Of a DNA stretch of 47,011 nucleotides, positions 7,782 to 15,951 are shown piece after piece; within the stretch, counting starts at the first letter, position 1; each line of letters starts with the position of its first letter. The DNA comes from a virus: IMG/VR virus record IMGVR_UViG_3300035126_001491, positions 1-47,011 of that record. The stretch is one strand, 5' to 3'. Made by a program: the position numbers and the translations under genes. The notes below the pieces were generated by a model that saw only the letters and a list, made by a program, of their open reading frames with translations, searched no databases and was not told where the DNA came from.

Positions 7782-8872
7782 CGAATTTTAAAAATATTAT
7801 AAATAAAAACATAAACAAATTTGTAATAAAAAATCTGCAAAAAAATAAAGTAATTGCAGAGTATAACCAAACTGTGTCCGCTTGGGCTAGAAATAAAATT
7901 ATTCAAGCGTATGTTAAGTTAATAAAAGATTATGCGAGCATTGTAAATGAGTTTTTTAAAATAGGAAGTGGCAATTCTGTATTTACAATTTCACAGTCTG
8001 GCGGAGTTACAATTTTCCAATTTTCTATTGACGCCAATCTACCAGGTGGTCCTGTTGGAAAATATTGTAAAAGTTATTACTCATTTTCTAACACCGAGTT
8101 TTTAAATACATATGAAGAATTTGATCCTGTTGAAATTGAAGCTCCAGAAGGTTCCTTTTTTATAATCGGTAATAGTGGTAAAAAATCAAATAAAATTAAG
8201 ATAAAAAAACAAGCATCTCTAGATTCGACCCGAAAAAAAATATATATAAGAGCCTTTGTAGAACCAGTTTCTCCAGAAATATTTAATAATCCAGTAGGAC
8301 AACAAGTTGGTTTTGTATCTTTACCGCCAATTTATATTCTTCCAAATCTAACTATAGATGATAATCCTAATATAGAGGCACAAACATTAGAGGATTATAT
8401 AAAGCAGCTTAAAGAAAAAATTGATGATTTAAGGCGGCAGCAAATAAACGAAGAACTAACAAAAGAAGATGTAATAGAATCTCTTTCGGAGTTAGCAGAG
8501 GGTGTAAAAAAACAAACCGAAAATATATCAGATAATATAGTAGTCTTACAAGATTTAGAATACACTTACGCACAAGTCTCCCAATACATATACAGCAAGG
8601 GACTTGCGAGAGATTGGCTTATAGAACTATGGGATAGAACCACTTATAACTCATGGCAAACCGGATTAGGTTTGGGTGGAACTGGTTCTGGCATTAACTG
8701 TACTAATGGAATAACAGCCTTAGCGGAAGCTGTAATGGCCGCGCTGAACTCTGAAATCAGAGATAAACCTTGCAACACTATTACTGATGAATTTCTTTTC
8801 AATAGATGGAAAGAACTAGCAGAAGAAATAGTTAGAACCCCAAGATTTATGGACTGGACAGACTGCGACTGA
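7778..8872 (+). CDS. Probable virion protein with basic leader and coiled coil
   Basis: A 364-residue protein. The ATG at 7778, forming ATGA with the previous stop, is preferred over an ATG at 7760 that has no ribosome site. The N-terminus is strongly basic (FKNIINKNINKFVIKNLQKNK, ending VIAE at residue 28). The middle is a beta-rich domain. A coiled-coil-like stretch (about 195-255: EDYIKQLKEKIDDLRRQQI onward) precedes a Gly-rich TGLGLGGTGSG loop and a helical C-terminus. It is the last gene of the virion run before the glycosyltransferase operon. No family is recognised. Confidence 0.55.
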   Translation: MTNFKNIINKNINKFVIKNLQKNKVIAEYNQTVSAWARNKIIQAYVKLIKDYASIVNEFFKIGSGNSVFTISQSGGVTIFQFSIDANLPGGPVGKYCKSYYSFSNTEFLNTYEEFDPVEIEAPEGSFFIIGNSGKKSNKIKIKKQASLDSTRKKIYIRAFVEPVSPEIFNNPVGQQVGFVSLPPIYILPNLTIDDNPNIEAQTLEDYIKQLKEKIDDLRRQQINEELTKEDVIESLSELAEGVKKQTENISDNIVVLQDLEYTYAQVSQYIYSKGLARDWLIELWDRTTYNSWQTGLGLGGTGSGINCTNGITALAEAVMAALNSEIRDKPCNTITDEFLFNRWKELAEEIVRTPRFMDWTDCD

Positions 8873-8873
8873 C

Positions 8874-8879
8874 TAGAAT
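8874..8879 (+). promoter_or_regulatory. Possible -10 element (TAGAAT) before glycosyltransferase gene
   Basis: TAGAAT ends 5 nt before the GTG start at 8885, and the overlapping AATAGTGT (8877-8884) also occurs before the genes at 14928 and 30715. No -35 hexamer at the usual spacing and no Shine-Dalgarno site are apparent. Confidence 0.3.
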
Positions 8880-8884
8880 AGTGT

Positions 8885-9793
8885 GTGAAAAAAGCAGCAA
8901 TATATACTATAATAAAACCAAATAAGCCCGACAGTCACATGTCGGGCGGTTTTGCAGCTATAAATACTATAGCAAAATTACTTGAGAACATAGGTTATTT
9001 AGTTCAAGTAATAACTCCAGAGGACGAGTTCATTGATTGCAAAAATTTTGACTTGTCCGTTTACGCCGACATATTTAATGACCCAGAAAATTCAAAGTGG
9101 TTTGAAAATCATCAATACTCTAGCTTTTTAGATTGTAAAAAGTATATAGTTGTTGAGTGCGCGTACACTGGCTGCACACATGCCCCTTATGGTCTTGGTG
9201 GCAAGGTTGATGGGGGTTCTTACGAACCAAACAAGATATCTGAATATATGTCAACGCTAATGAGCGGATCTAAACTTAACATATTCTTGAGTCCGCTTCA
9301 CAGTCTAGAATTCTCAAAGTTTTTAGGCTCAACACCACCTAATATATATCATTTCTTTCAGCCAATAGACACAGAAATTTTTTACGATAAAAAGCTCCAA
9401 AGAGACATACCTTATCTTTTTGTCGGAGCCTTAAATTGGTTCAAGGGTCTTGGTGATGCTATAGCAATGTTTGGGGATAAAGGATTACACATAGTCGGAA
9501 GAAACACTGGGGTTATTGAGTCACTTCCAAAATCTATAGTTTATTTAGGGGAAAAAACTCCAAGTCAACTTTCTGAAGTATACAATAGAACGCAAAAATT
9601 TGTTCATGTTCCAAGATGGCAAGAACCTTCAGCAAGAACTGTCGTAGAGGCGGCTTTATGTGGGTGCGAGTTAATAGTGAATGAAAATGTTGGCGCTTTG
9701 AGTTTTGGATATGACATAAGAAATCCAAAAATAAGCCAACTTTCTCAAGACCACCTAGCTCGAATAATAGAGGCTGTTTTAGCATATGAATAA
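8885..9793 (+). CDS. GT4-type glycosyltransferase
   Basis: A 302-residue GT-B fold glycosyltransferase. The N-terminal domain contains MSGGFAAINTIAKLLENIGY (Gly-rich acceptor-side loop and helix). The C-terminal domain contains LFVGALNWFKGLGDAI and LHIVGR. It also has the nucleotide-sugar-binding helix start EPSARTVVEAALCGCELIV, which matches the E-x7-E pattern of family GT4. It probably transfers an activated sugar to a phage or host target, and the acceptor cannot be told. The start is a GTG with no clear ribosome site. It overlaps the methyltransferase gene by 8 nt, which points to joint action in building a modified glycan. Confidence 0.75.
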   Translation: MKKAAIYTIIKPNKPDSHMSGGFAAINTIAKLLENIGYLVQVITPEDEFIDCKNFDLSVYADIFNDPENSKWFENHQYSSFLDCKKYIVVECAYTGCTHAPYGLGGKVDGGSYEPNKISEYMSTLMSGSKLNIFLSPLHSLEFSKFLGSTPPNIYHFFQPIDTEIFYDKKLQRDIPYLFVGALNWFKGLGDAIAMFGDKGLHIVGRNTGVIESLPKSIVYLGEKTPSQLSEVYNRTQKFVHVPRWQEPSARTVVEAALCGCELIVNENVGALSFGYDIRNPKISQLSQDHLARIIEAVLAYE

Positions 9794-10976
9794 TATAACT
9801 AAGCGCGCAATACAGCAGTCAAAGAGCATCTTGGATATCGGGGCCAATATAGGGCAGTCGGCTACCCTTTTCAAAAATATAAATCCGAAGGCAAACATCC
9901 TTTCCATAGAAGCGAATCCAGCCTGCGAATTAGAATTAAAAAAAAGAGCTGATAGCTACCTAATAGCTGCTCTTGGTTCTGATTCTTCTGAAAAAGAATT
10001 TTTCGTTAACAAAAGCGAACCAACATGCCAGGGCGCGTCATTCTTCAGAGAACAAACAGCTTTCTACAAAGACGGAAACGTAAATATCTCTAAGATAAAA
10101 ACATATAAGCTTGATGATTTAATTGGAGATGCAGAATACGATTTTATCAAGATAGACACTCAAGGATCTGAGCTTCCAATTATAATTGGTGGTGAAAAAA
10201 CAATCAAAAAAGCAAAGTGGATTTTGCTAGAAACGCCAGTTGTAGAATATAACAAAGGCTCAGCAAATTCAAGTGAAATAATTTATGCAATAAACAAGCT
10301 TGGTTTTGTTTTTGTTGCAATTGATGGAGAAAATAAATTTCAAGGACAAACGGTACAAAAGGATATGCTTTTTAAAAATTATACTAAAGAAAAAGAGACC
10401 GATTTATCCAACAATATTTTAATTGGTGGAAAATTCGAAGCGCTTAGAGATGTTTATCTTGCCAATCAGCCAGACTGTTACTTAGAGATAGGATGCTTCA
10501 GACTGAATACAGCTATAAACTTAATGAAGCTCCATATGCCCAAATCTGCTTATTTATTCGATCTTTTTGAGAAAGCTCCGCCTCACGAGATTCCTCCAGA
10601 ACAACCGCCATTATCAATAACAGAAGCTTCAGAGCTTCTAGCCAACAGCATTGAAGATCATTCTCGTGTATCGCTTGTTAAAGGCGATTCAAATAAAACT
10701 CTAGCTAACGTGGTTAGTAAAGTAAATGGAACCAATCTCGAAAATGTTATGGTCTTCATAGACGGCGGGCATAGCTACACAACAACAATCAGAGATATGA
10801 TAAACGTAGCTACAATCAACCACAGAACTATAATAGCAATAGACGATGCCGATTGGGGCGAGATATCAATAGCAATATCGGATCTACTCAAAATAGTTAA
10901 GCACAGAAATCCAATAGTTTCTAAACCTTTGAACAACCTAGTTATCGTTTATATAAATGAAAATAAAACTAACTGA
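9786..10976 (+). CDS. Two-domain SAM methyltransferase (FkbM-like plus second class I domain)
   Basis: A 396-residue protein with two Rossmann methyltransferase domains. The first (about 1-205) is FkbM-like: motif I ILDIGANIGQS (14-24), the acidic strand end ILSIEANP, and DFIKIDTQGSELPII. The second (about 215-390) starts with a new motif I, YLEIGCFRLNTAI, and has VMVFIDGGHSYTTTIRDM and TIIAIDDADW, the pattern of cephalosporin-hydroxylase or Methyltransf_24-like enzymes. FkbM enzymes O-methylate sugars and other natural products. Overlap with the upstream glycosyltransferase suggests glycan methylation. The substrates are inference. Confidence 0.75.
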   Translation: MNNITKRAIQQSKSILDIGANIGQSATLFKNINPKANILSIEANPACELELKKRADSYLIAALGSDSSEKEFFVNKSEPTCQGASFFREQTAFYKDGNVNISKIKTYKLDDLIGDAEYDFIKIDTQGSELPIIIGGEKTIKKAKWILLETPVVEYNKGSANSSEIIYAINKLGFVFVAIDGENKFQGQTVQKDMLFKNYTKEKETDLSNNILIGGKFEALRDVYLANQPDCYLEIGCFRLNTAINLMKLHMPKSAYLFDLFEKAPPHEIPPEQPPLSITEASELLANSIEDHSRVSLVKGDSNKTLANVVSKVNGTNLENVMVFIDGGHSYTTTIRDMINVATINHRTIIAIDDADWGEISIAISDLLKIVKHRNPIVSKPLNNLVIVYINENKTN

Positions 10977-11433
10977 TTCAGAAGTTAAGATATGCGAGTG
11001 GCTTGGTAAAAGCCGTTACCAAAATAACAGAGTTGCATCTGTTTTAGATAAAAAAATTGGTCCTCAGAGTTGCGATATAACTGATTTAGATGGAATCTGT
11101 GGAGAGTTTGCATTTTGTAAAGCGTTTAATCTATATCCAGACATGTCTATAGAGCCTAGAAAAGGCGGATTTGATTTAGTTTGGAATGGTAAAAAAATAG
11201 ATATAAAAACAACTCGATATAAAACTGGCAAGTTATTAGCAACAAAAGACAAAAAATTAGAGGATTCGGATATTTACGCTCTAATTATTAAAAACTATCA
11301 AAACTACACAATTGCTGGATGGTGTTATTGTGAAGAATTAATAAAAAACAGTAACCTAGTTGATCTAGGTCACGGTTTAACTTACTGTTTGTCTCAGGAA
11401 AAGCTTAGAAATATATCTAAACTTACAGTATAG
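10957..11433 (+). CDS. PD-(D/E)XK-fold protein, nuclease-like
   Basis: A 158-residue protein. It has E50 in the helix GICGEFAFCKAF, D73 in KGGFDLVWNG, and D82-x-K84 in KKIDIKTTRY, the full E...D...(D/E)-x-K layout of the PD-(D/E)XK fold. The later part (IYALIIKNYQNYTIAGWCY) is the strand and helix often seen after the core in phage-encoded members. Its role may be DNA cleavage in recombination or host DNA degradation, but the target is unknown. It overlaps the methyltransferase by 20 nt and is the last gene before a 95-nt gap. Confidence 0.65.
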   Translation: MKIKLTDSEVKICEWLGKSRYQNNRVASVLDKKIGPQSCDITDLDGICGEFAFCKAFNLYPDMSIEPRKGGFDLVWNGKKIDIKTTRYKTGKLLATKDKKLEDSDIYALIIKNYQNYTIAGWCYCEELIKNSNLVDLGHGLTYCLSQEKLRNISKLTV

Positions 11434-11513
11434 TATAGTTTATATAATCGATCCTACGGGTCCTAATCGTTTAACGCTTGATTTAGAATTGAATTATTAA
11501 AACACATAAAATC

Positions 11514-11519
11514 TATAAT
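11514..11519 (+). promoter_or_regulatory. Probable -10 box (TATAAT) for gene at 11529
   Basis: A perfect TATAAT lies 9 nt upstream of the ATG at 11529, inside the largest intergenic gap of the window (11434-11528). The expected start of transcription would fall almost on the start codon, giving a leaderless or near-leaderless mRNA. No Shine-Dalgarno site is present. TTGAAT at 11489-11494 is a possible -35 at 19-nt spacing. The rest of the gap is A+T-rich, with a direct TCCTA repeat around CGGG near 11451-11465 and another TATAAT-like string near 11445. Confidence 0.5.
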
Positions 11520-11528
11520 AGAATACAC

Positions 11529-12536
11529 ATGCGAATAGTCTTTGTAAACAACTTCTACAATGCCGGAGGATCAACAAAAACCGCTTACGCGCTAGCTGAA
11601 AACTTCTCTAAAAATCACGAAATGCAGTTTTACGGATTTTGGGATGGTATATACAGAGAAAAATTTTCTGAACTTGGTGAAACCTTTTTATTAAAATCAA
11701 ATAATTTTGATTATGACGATCTAATGATTGAAAACATAAGAGTTTTTAATCCTGATATTATTCACATATTTATTCCTGGCAATCAAAATCCTAGCTATTT
11801 TAAGAAATTGCCAGAGAAAGCGAAAAAGTTCGTTACTGTTCTGTGTAATCAAAAACTAGGCTTTGAAAGCAGTAATTTTACTAAAGTTTTCTTTCTATCT
11901 AAGTACGGAGAATTATTCAGTGGGCCGATTGAAAATGGCATGGTATTGAGACCTGGCTTTGACTACTCTTTTGAGCACAAGCCGCAAAGACAAAACCCTG
12001 TAATCGCAAGGGTTTCTGCATTCTGCCCATCAAAGCTCGTAGATCACACTGTTTTTGCCGCAAAGAAATTTCCCAAAAACAATTTTATAATTGCTGGAGA
12101 AGTTCAAGACTTGGAATACTATAAGCACATAATCTCTTTAAAAGAGACCGAAAAGATAGATAACCTCAGGATTTTCTCAAATGCCTCAGATGATCTCGTA
12201 GCAAAAATTTTAGAAGACTGCGATATATGGCACTACCCAACTTCCTCAGAAGTTTTTTGTTTCTCTGTACTAGAAGCGATGGCGGCTAAAAAGCCTGTTA
12301 TATCATATAAGCTAGACGCGGTAAAGGAATTTTTTGATTACAACGACTGGCTAGCTGACGATGTTGATGACATGATAAACAAAACTGCCGCAATGATAAA
12401 CCGCGCCCCTTCAGAAAGAGAGGAAATAGGAGAAAAAAATTATGACCTATATCTGGAATACGGGTCAAGAATCTTTTCTGAAAAAGTAATGAGACAATAT
12501 CTAGAAACTGAATCCGAAGAAGACTTAGCGCTATAA
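11529..12536 (+). CDS. GT4-type glycosyltransferase
   Basis: A 335-residue GT-B enzyme. The N-terminus RIVFVNNFYNAGGSTKTAYALAENF carries the Gly-rich acceptor loop. The C-terminal domain has ARVSAFCPSKLVDH, FIIAGEVQDLEYY, and the sugar-nucleotide motif TSSEVFCFSVLEAMAAKKPVI (E-x7-E), all family GT4 features. It begins after a gap with a TATAAT box and lacks a ribosome site. It stands between a nuclease-like gene and the ribonucleotide reductase, apart from the larger glycosyltransferase cassette at 34067-38974. The acceptor is unknown. Confidence 0.75.
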   Translation: MRIVFVNNFYNAGGSTKTAYALAENFSKNHEMQFYGFWDGIYREKFSELGETFLLKSNNFDYDDLMIENIRVFNPDIIHIFIPGNQNPSYFKKLPEKAKKFVTVLCNQKLGFESSNFTKVFFLSKYGELFSGPIENGMVLRPGFDYSFEHKPQRQNPVIARVSAFCPSKLVDHTVFAAKKFPKNNFIIAGEVQDLEYYKHIISLKETEKIDNLRIFSNASDDLVAKILEDCDIWHYPTSSEVFCFSVLEAMAAKKPVISYKLDAVKEFFDYNDWLADDVDDMINKTAAMINRAPSEREEIGEKNYDLYLEYGSRIFSEKVMRQYLETESEEDLAL

Positions 12537-12537
12537 T
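12532..12537 (+). promoter_or_regulatory. Probable -10 box (TATAAT) before ribonucleotide reductase gene
   Basis: TATAAT overlaps the stop codon of the upstream glycosyltransferase and ends 10 nt before the ATG at 12548. The arrangement is like that before 11529, with no Shine-Dalgarno site in between. A separate promoter would let the nucleotide-metabolism operon be expressed apart from the glycosyltransferase. Confidence 0.45.
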
Positions 12538-12547
12538 ACATACTAAC

Positions 12548-14476
12548 ATGCAAGAAAAATCACTTCCAACAGAATACCAGAGCTTCATACATATGTCTAG
12601 ATACTCTAAGTGGGTTCCTTCTGAAAACAGAAGAGAATCATGGGAAGAGACTGTCTCTAGATATTTTAGGTTTATGAAAAAGCACTTAAAAGAAAACCAA
12701 GGGTATGAACTTACCCAAGAGGTGGAAAAAGAACTTTTTAATGCGATTATAAATCTAGAGGTAATGCCTAGCATGCGAGCTTTAATGACTGCTGGTGATG
12801 CACTCTCTAGAGACAATACTGCTGGCTACAATTGCTCTTACGTAGCAGTTGGTAATTTAAGAGTTTTTGATGAAATTCTGTATGTATTGATGTGTGGTAC
12901 TGGTGTAGGATTTAGCGTAGAGCGTCAATATGTTGAAAAGCTTCCAACAATCAGTGAAAACTTTAGTCAATCTGATACGACAATTGTCGTTCAAGATAGC
13001 AAAGCTGGTTGGAAGAACGCCTTCAGAGAACTTATCGCTCTACTTGTTGGCGGCCAGATACCGAAATGGGATCTCAGTAAAGTTCGTGCTGCAGGAGAAA
13101 GACTTAAAACTTTCGGAGGACGAGCGTCTGGACCCGAACCTCTTAATGAACTCTTCAAGTTTACAACAGAAACTTTTAAAAAGGCTGCTGGAAGAAAACT
13201 TAATTCCATTGAGTGCCACGATATTGTTTGTAAAATTGCAGAAATTGTCGTTGTCGGAGGTGTCAGAAGATCAGCTCTTATATCCCTTAGTAACCTCACT
13301 GATGAAAGAATGCGAGACGCAAAAAGCGGAGCCTGGTGGAACGAAAATCCTCAACGCGCACTGGCAAATAACTCGGTCGCCTACAAAGAAAAACCAGACG
13401 CAACAATCTTTATAGAAGAATGGCACTCGCTGATAAAGAGTAAGAGTGGTGAACGCGGTATATTTAACAGGGATGCTTGTAGAAAGACTGTAGCAAAGCT
13501 TGGTGAAAGAAGAGATCATAACCATGACTTCGGAACAAACCCATGCTCTGAAATAATTTTGCGAGACAAGCAGTTCTGTAATCTTACAGAAGTTGTGGTG
13601 CGCTCGGATGATGACGAAAAGTCTTTAGCCAGGAAAGTAGAGCTAGCCACTATATTAGGAACTTGGCAGGCTTCGCTTACGTATTTTCCATACCTGTCTT
13701 CTGCTTGGAAAAAGAATTGCGAAGAGGAAGCATTACTTGGGGTGTCCTTAACTGGAATATTAGACAATGAAATGATGAGAACGAATAATCAAGAACTTTC
13801 AGGATTATTGACTCGTCTAAAAAATGTTGCTGTACAAACCAACTCTATTTGGGCTAAAAATATTGGGATAAACAGGGCTGCGGCGATAACATGCATTAAG
13901 CCTTCTGGTACTGTTTCTCAACTTACAGATTCAGCGTCTGGAATACATCCTAGACACAATGAATACTATATAAGAACTGTTAGAGCTGATAGAAAAGATC
14001 CTCTTTGTCAGATGATGTTAGATATGGGTTTTCCTGCTGAGCCTTGCGTTATGAAGCCAGACAGCGTTATGGTTTTTTCGTTCCCGATGAAGGCTGTTGG
14101 ATCTGTCACTAGAAACGATATTGCTGCTATTGACCATCTAGAGCTATGGCTTGCTTACCAAAAGTACTGGTGTGAACACAAGCCATCAATAACAATAACT
14201 GTTAAAGAAAATGAGTGGTTAGATGTTGGAGCTTGGGTCTATAGGCATTTTGATGAGATTAGCGGAATTTCATTCTTACCACATTCAGATCACTCATATA
14301 GACAGGCTCCTTATCAGGACTGCTCAAAAGAAGAATACGAATCGCTATTTCTTAAAATGCCTAAGAATGTTGACTGGGCAAATCTTAAGATTTATGAAAA
14401 AGAAGACAAAACTTCTAGTTCGCAAACTTTAGCTTGCTCCGCAAATGGTTGTGAACTAGTTGATATAGGAGGATAA
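12548..14476 (+). CDS. nrdJ: Monomeric B12-dependent (class II) ribonucleotide reductase
   Basis: It reduces ribonucleotides to deoxyribonucleotides using adenosylcobalamin, supplying phage DNA synthesis without oxygen or a second subunit. The 642-residue sequence has the redox cysteine in YNCSYVAV (C96), the finger-loop site NPCSEI (N331, thiyl C333, E335), and the partner cysteine 11 residues on in FCNLTEV (C344). A C-terminal CSANGC pair (C630, C635) accepts reducing power from thioredoxin. These match the Lactobacillus leichmannii-type enzyme by relative spacing. MCGTGVGFSVE and CIKPSGTVSQLTDSASGIHPR are further family motifs. It is directly followed by dUTPase. Confidence 0.92.
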   Translation: MQEKSLPTEYQSFIHMSRYSKWVPSENRRESWEETVSRYFRFMKKHLKENQGYELTQEVEKELFNAIINLEVMPSMRALMTAGDALSRDNTAGYNCSYVAVGNLRVFDEILYVLMCGTGVGFSVERQYVEKLPTISENFSQSDTTIVVQDSKAGWKNAFRELIALLVGGQIPKWDLSKVRAAGERLKTFGGRASGPEPLNELFKFTTETFKKAAGRKLNSIECHDIVCKIAEIVVVGGVRRSALISLSNLTDERMRDAKSGAWWNENPQRALANNSVAYKEKPDATIFIEEWHSLIKSKSGERGIFNRDACRKTVAKLGERRDHNHDFGTNPCSEIILRDKQFCNLTEVVVRSDDDEKSLARKVELATILGTWQASLTYFPYLSSAWKKNCEEEALLGVSLTGILDNEMMRTNNQELSGLLTRLKNVAVQTNSIWAKNIGINRAAAITCIKPSGTVSQLTDSASGIHPRHNEYYIRTVRADRKDPLCQMMLDMGFPAEPCVMKPDSVMVFSFPMKAVGSVTRNDIAAIDHLELWLAYQKYWCEHKPSITITVKENEWLDVGAWVYRHFDEISGISFLPHSDHSYRQAPYQDCSKEEYESLFLKMPKNVDWANLKIYEKEDKTSSSQTLACSANGCELVDIGG

Positions 14477-14914
14477 ATGCAGGTAAATCTTAAATTTGTT
14501 GATGATAAAAAACTAAAGCAAATACCAAAATATTCAACAGTTGGATCTGCTGGTATGGACGTTTGCTCTTCTGAAGAAATTATTGTTCAGCCAAAATCAA
14601 TAGCTTTGGTAAAAACAAATCTTTCACTAGAAATACCAAGCGGCCATGAAATACAGATAAGATCAAGGAGCGGTTTAGCCGCAAAAAGCGGTATTTTTGT
14701 TCTGAATGCTCCAGGTACTATAGATTCTGATTATAGAGGAGAGATAGGGGTAATACTTTATAATATAGGTGATAAAGAATTTATAATAAAACCAGGAGAT
14801 AGAATAGCTCAGGCCGTTCTTTCTAAATACGAAAGAGCTGAAATCATAATCGTAGAATCGATTTCTAAAACAGAAAGAGCTGATGGCGGCTTTGGTTCTA
14901 CGGGTATAGAATAG
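14477..14914 (+). CDS. dut: dUTP diphosphatase (trimeric dUTPase)
   Basis: It hydrolyses dUTP to dUMP and pyrophosphate, keeping uracil out of DNA and giving ThyX its substrate. All five motifs of the trimeric family are visible in 145 residues: GSAGMDV (23-29), RSRSGLAAKSG (62-72), APGTIDSDYRGEI (78-90), PGDRIAQAVL (106-115) and the P-loop-like ADGGFGSTG (135-143). The ATG abuts the TAA of the ribonucleotide reductase gene and is preceded by GGAGG, so the two are cotranscribed. Confidence 0.95.
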   Translation: MQVNLKFVDDKKLKQIPKYSTVGSAGMDVCSSEEIIVQPKSIALVKTNLSLEIPSGHEIQIRSRSGLAAKSGIFVLNAPGTIDSDYRGEIGVILYNIGDKEFIIKPGDRIAQAVLSKYERAEIIIVESISKTERADGGFGSTGIE

Positions 14915-14920
14915 TGTATA
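14910..14920 (+). promoter_or_regulatory. AATAGTGTATA element, candidate phage promoter
   Basis: This 11-mer overlaps a TAGAAT -10-like hexamer (14907-14912) and is identical to the one at 30697-30707. At both places its first base lies 18 nt before the ATG of a gene without a Shine-Dalgarno site. It begins inside the end of dut. An AATAGTGT core also precedes the gene at 8885. Confidence 0.45.
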
Positions 14921-14927
14921 TATTTTT

Positions 14928-15305
14928 ATGGCAATCAGCGCAGAAAAATATATAATGAAAAACAAAGTTGAATTGCTCAAGCTGTACTCGGCATTTTATG
15001 CTGGTCTTGAATTAGATACATATATATACGAAAACGTCTTAGAAAAAGACATAAAAAAGAAGGCTTGCGAGCTAGCCTCTCTTTGCCACAAATATGCAAA
15101 TAGCGATTTAGAATTTTCTATAAATAAAAATATTCTAATCACAAAAACAGACGAGTATATAATAGAGGAACTCTACTCTGTAGTTTTATGCGAAGAGCAA
15201 GTAAAAATAGGAAACCTAACTAGAGAGGGCGATTTCTACATGTCTTCCTCTTCAGAAGATTTTAAGACTATTCCTAGATATAAAAAATATATAAGAGTCA
15301 AATAA
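14928..15305 (+). CDS. Hypothetical protein
   Basis: A 125-residue, largely helical protein of unknown function (KYIMKNKVELLKLYSAFYAG, LEKDIKKKACELASLCHKYA). A later in-frame ATG at 14955 is possible. It has no recognisable ribosome site but sits 18 nt after the start of the AATAGTGTATA element, so it may head a new transcript. Its TAA overlaps the next ATG (TAATG). No catalytic motif is visible. Confidence 0.5.
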   Translation: MAISAEKYIMKNKVELLKLYSAFYAGLELDTYIYENVLEKDIKKKACELASLCHKYANSDLEFSINKNILITKTDEYIIEELYSVVLCEEQVKIGNLTREGDFYMSSSSEDFKTIPRYKKYIRVK

Positions 15306-15655
15306 TGCCAATATACCCATTTTACTGTGATACTTGCGGTTTCTCAGAAGAGCTTTTTTTAAAAATGACAGATGAAAAGCCAACCTCGTGTCCCAAAAAA
15401 TGCGGTGGAAAATACATAAGAGACTACTCTGGAATAAATACTGTAATAGATGCTAGCCAACCTAAAACAATTGGTGATTTAGCTAATAAAAATACGGAAA
15501 ATCTTGTGAAAGAAGGCAAACTTCCGAAGTCTGCGCTAGAATTTGATTCTAAAAAGAAGGCTCTTAGAAAGAGGAAGGCGCACATGCGCGATCTAGCCAA
15601 AATGACTCAGGCGCAAAAGACTCATTACATAATGACAGGAGAGAAAAAAATTTGA
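15305..15655 (+). CDS. FmdB-type zinc-ribbon protein
   Basis: A 116-residue protein beginning MPIYPFYCDTCGFSEE, the typical start of FmdB-family putative regulatory proteins. C8, C11, C29 and C33 form the zinc ribbon. FmdB-like proteins were named from a formamidase/amidase operon, and their molecular role is unsettled. Phages often carry them. The rest is a lysine-rich helical tail (KKKALRKRKAHMRDLAKM), which could bind nucleic acid. It overlaps both neighbours (TAATG before, TTGA after). Confidence 0.65.
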   Translation: MPIYPFYCDTCGFSEELFLKMTDEKPTSCPKKCGGKYIRDYSGINTVIDASQPKTIGDLANKNTENLVKEGKLPKSALEFDSKKKALRKRKAHMRDLAKMTQAQKTHYIMTGEKKI

Positions 15656-15951
15656 GCTTTAAAGTTGAACAAATAAAAAAAGAAGGATTTGAAGCAACTA
15701 TTGGAACCTTAATATGTGACAACACAGGTCTTAAGATGGCTGAAATAATAATAAGATCTTCTGATATGGATAACTATATCGAGGCTCGTTGGCAAAATGA
15801 AAAGCTTCCAACTTCTGGCACGCATCTTGTTAAAGGAAAACTTTCTTGTAGCCCAATAGAAACTCCAACACAAAAAACTGCTATAATAAAATCGGTTGTA
15901 ATAAGCAAGGATGACAAGCAAATAAATAGACTTGTTGTTAAAAAAATATGA
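15652..15951 (+). CDS. Hypothetical protein (TTG start)
   Basis: A 99-residue protein starting at a TTG that overlaps the upstream TGA, with AGGAGA 9 nt upstream. It appears to be a small beta-rich domain (FEATIGTLICDNTGLKMAEIII, GTHLVKGKLSCSP, TAIIKSVVIS) and could be OB-like. No family can be named. Its end overlaps the next ATG (ATGA). Confidence 0.5.
   Translation: MSFKVEQIKKEGFEATIGTLICDNTGLKMAEIIIRSSDMDNYIEARWQNEKLPTSGTHLVKGKLSCSPIETPTQKTAIIKSVVISKDDKQINRLVVKKI

Noticed and set aside
8958-8970. T4-type late promoter (TATAAATA-like string)
   Set aside because: It occurs inside the coding region of the glycosyltransferase at 8885. Such strings are expected by chance in A+T-rich DNA.
11434-11528. 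tRNA or small RNA gene in the largest intergenic gap
   Set aside because: No cloverleaf, T-loop GTTCRANYC box or stable hairpin is apparent in the 95 bases. Only promoter-like A+T-rich motifs are visible.
12298-12816. 172-residue minus-strand frame over the glycosyltransferase/ribonucleotide reductase junction
   Set aside because: Antisense to two strongly supported genes and without any recognisable domain.
12930-13415. 161-residue plus-strand frame inside the ribonucleotide reductase gene
   Set aside because: Out-of-frame shadow of a well-conserved enzyme. The composition looks like a frame-shifted reading.
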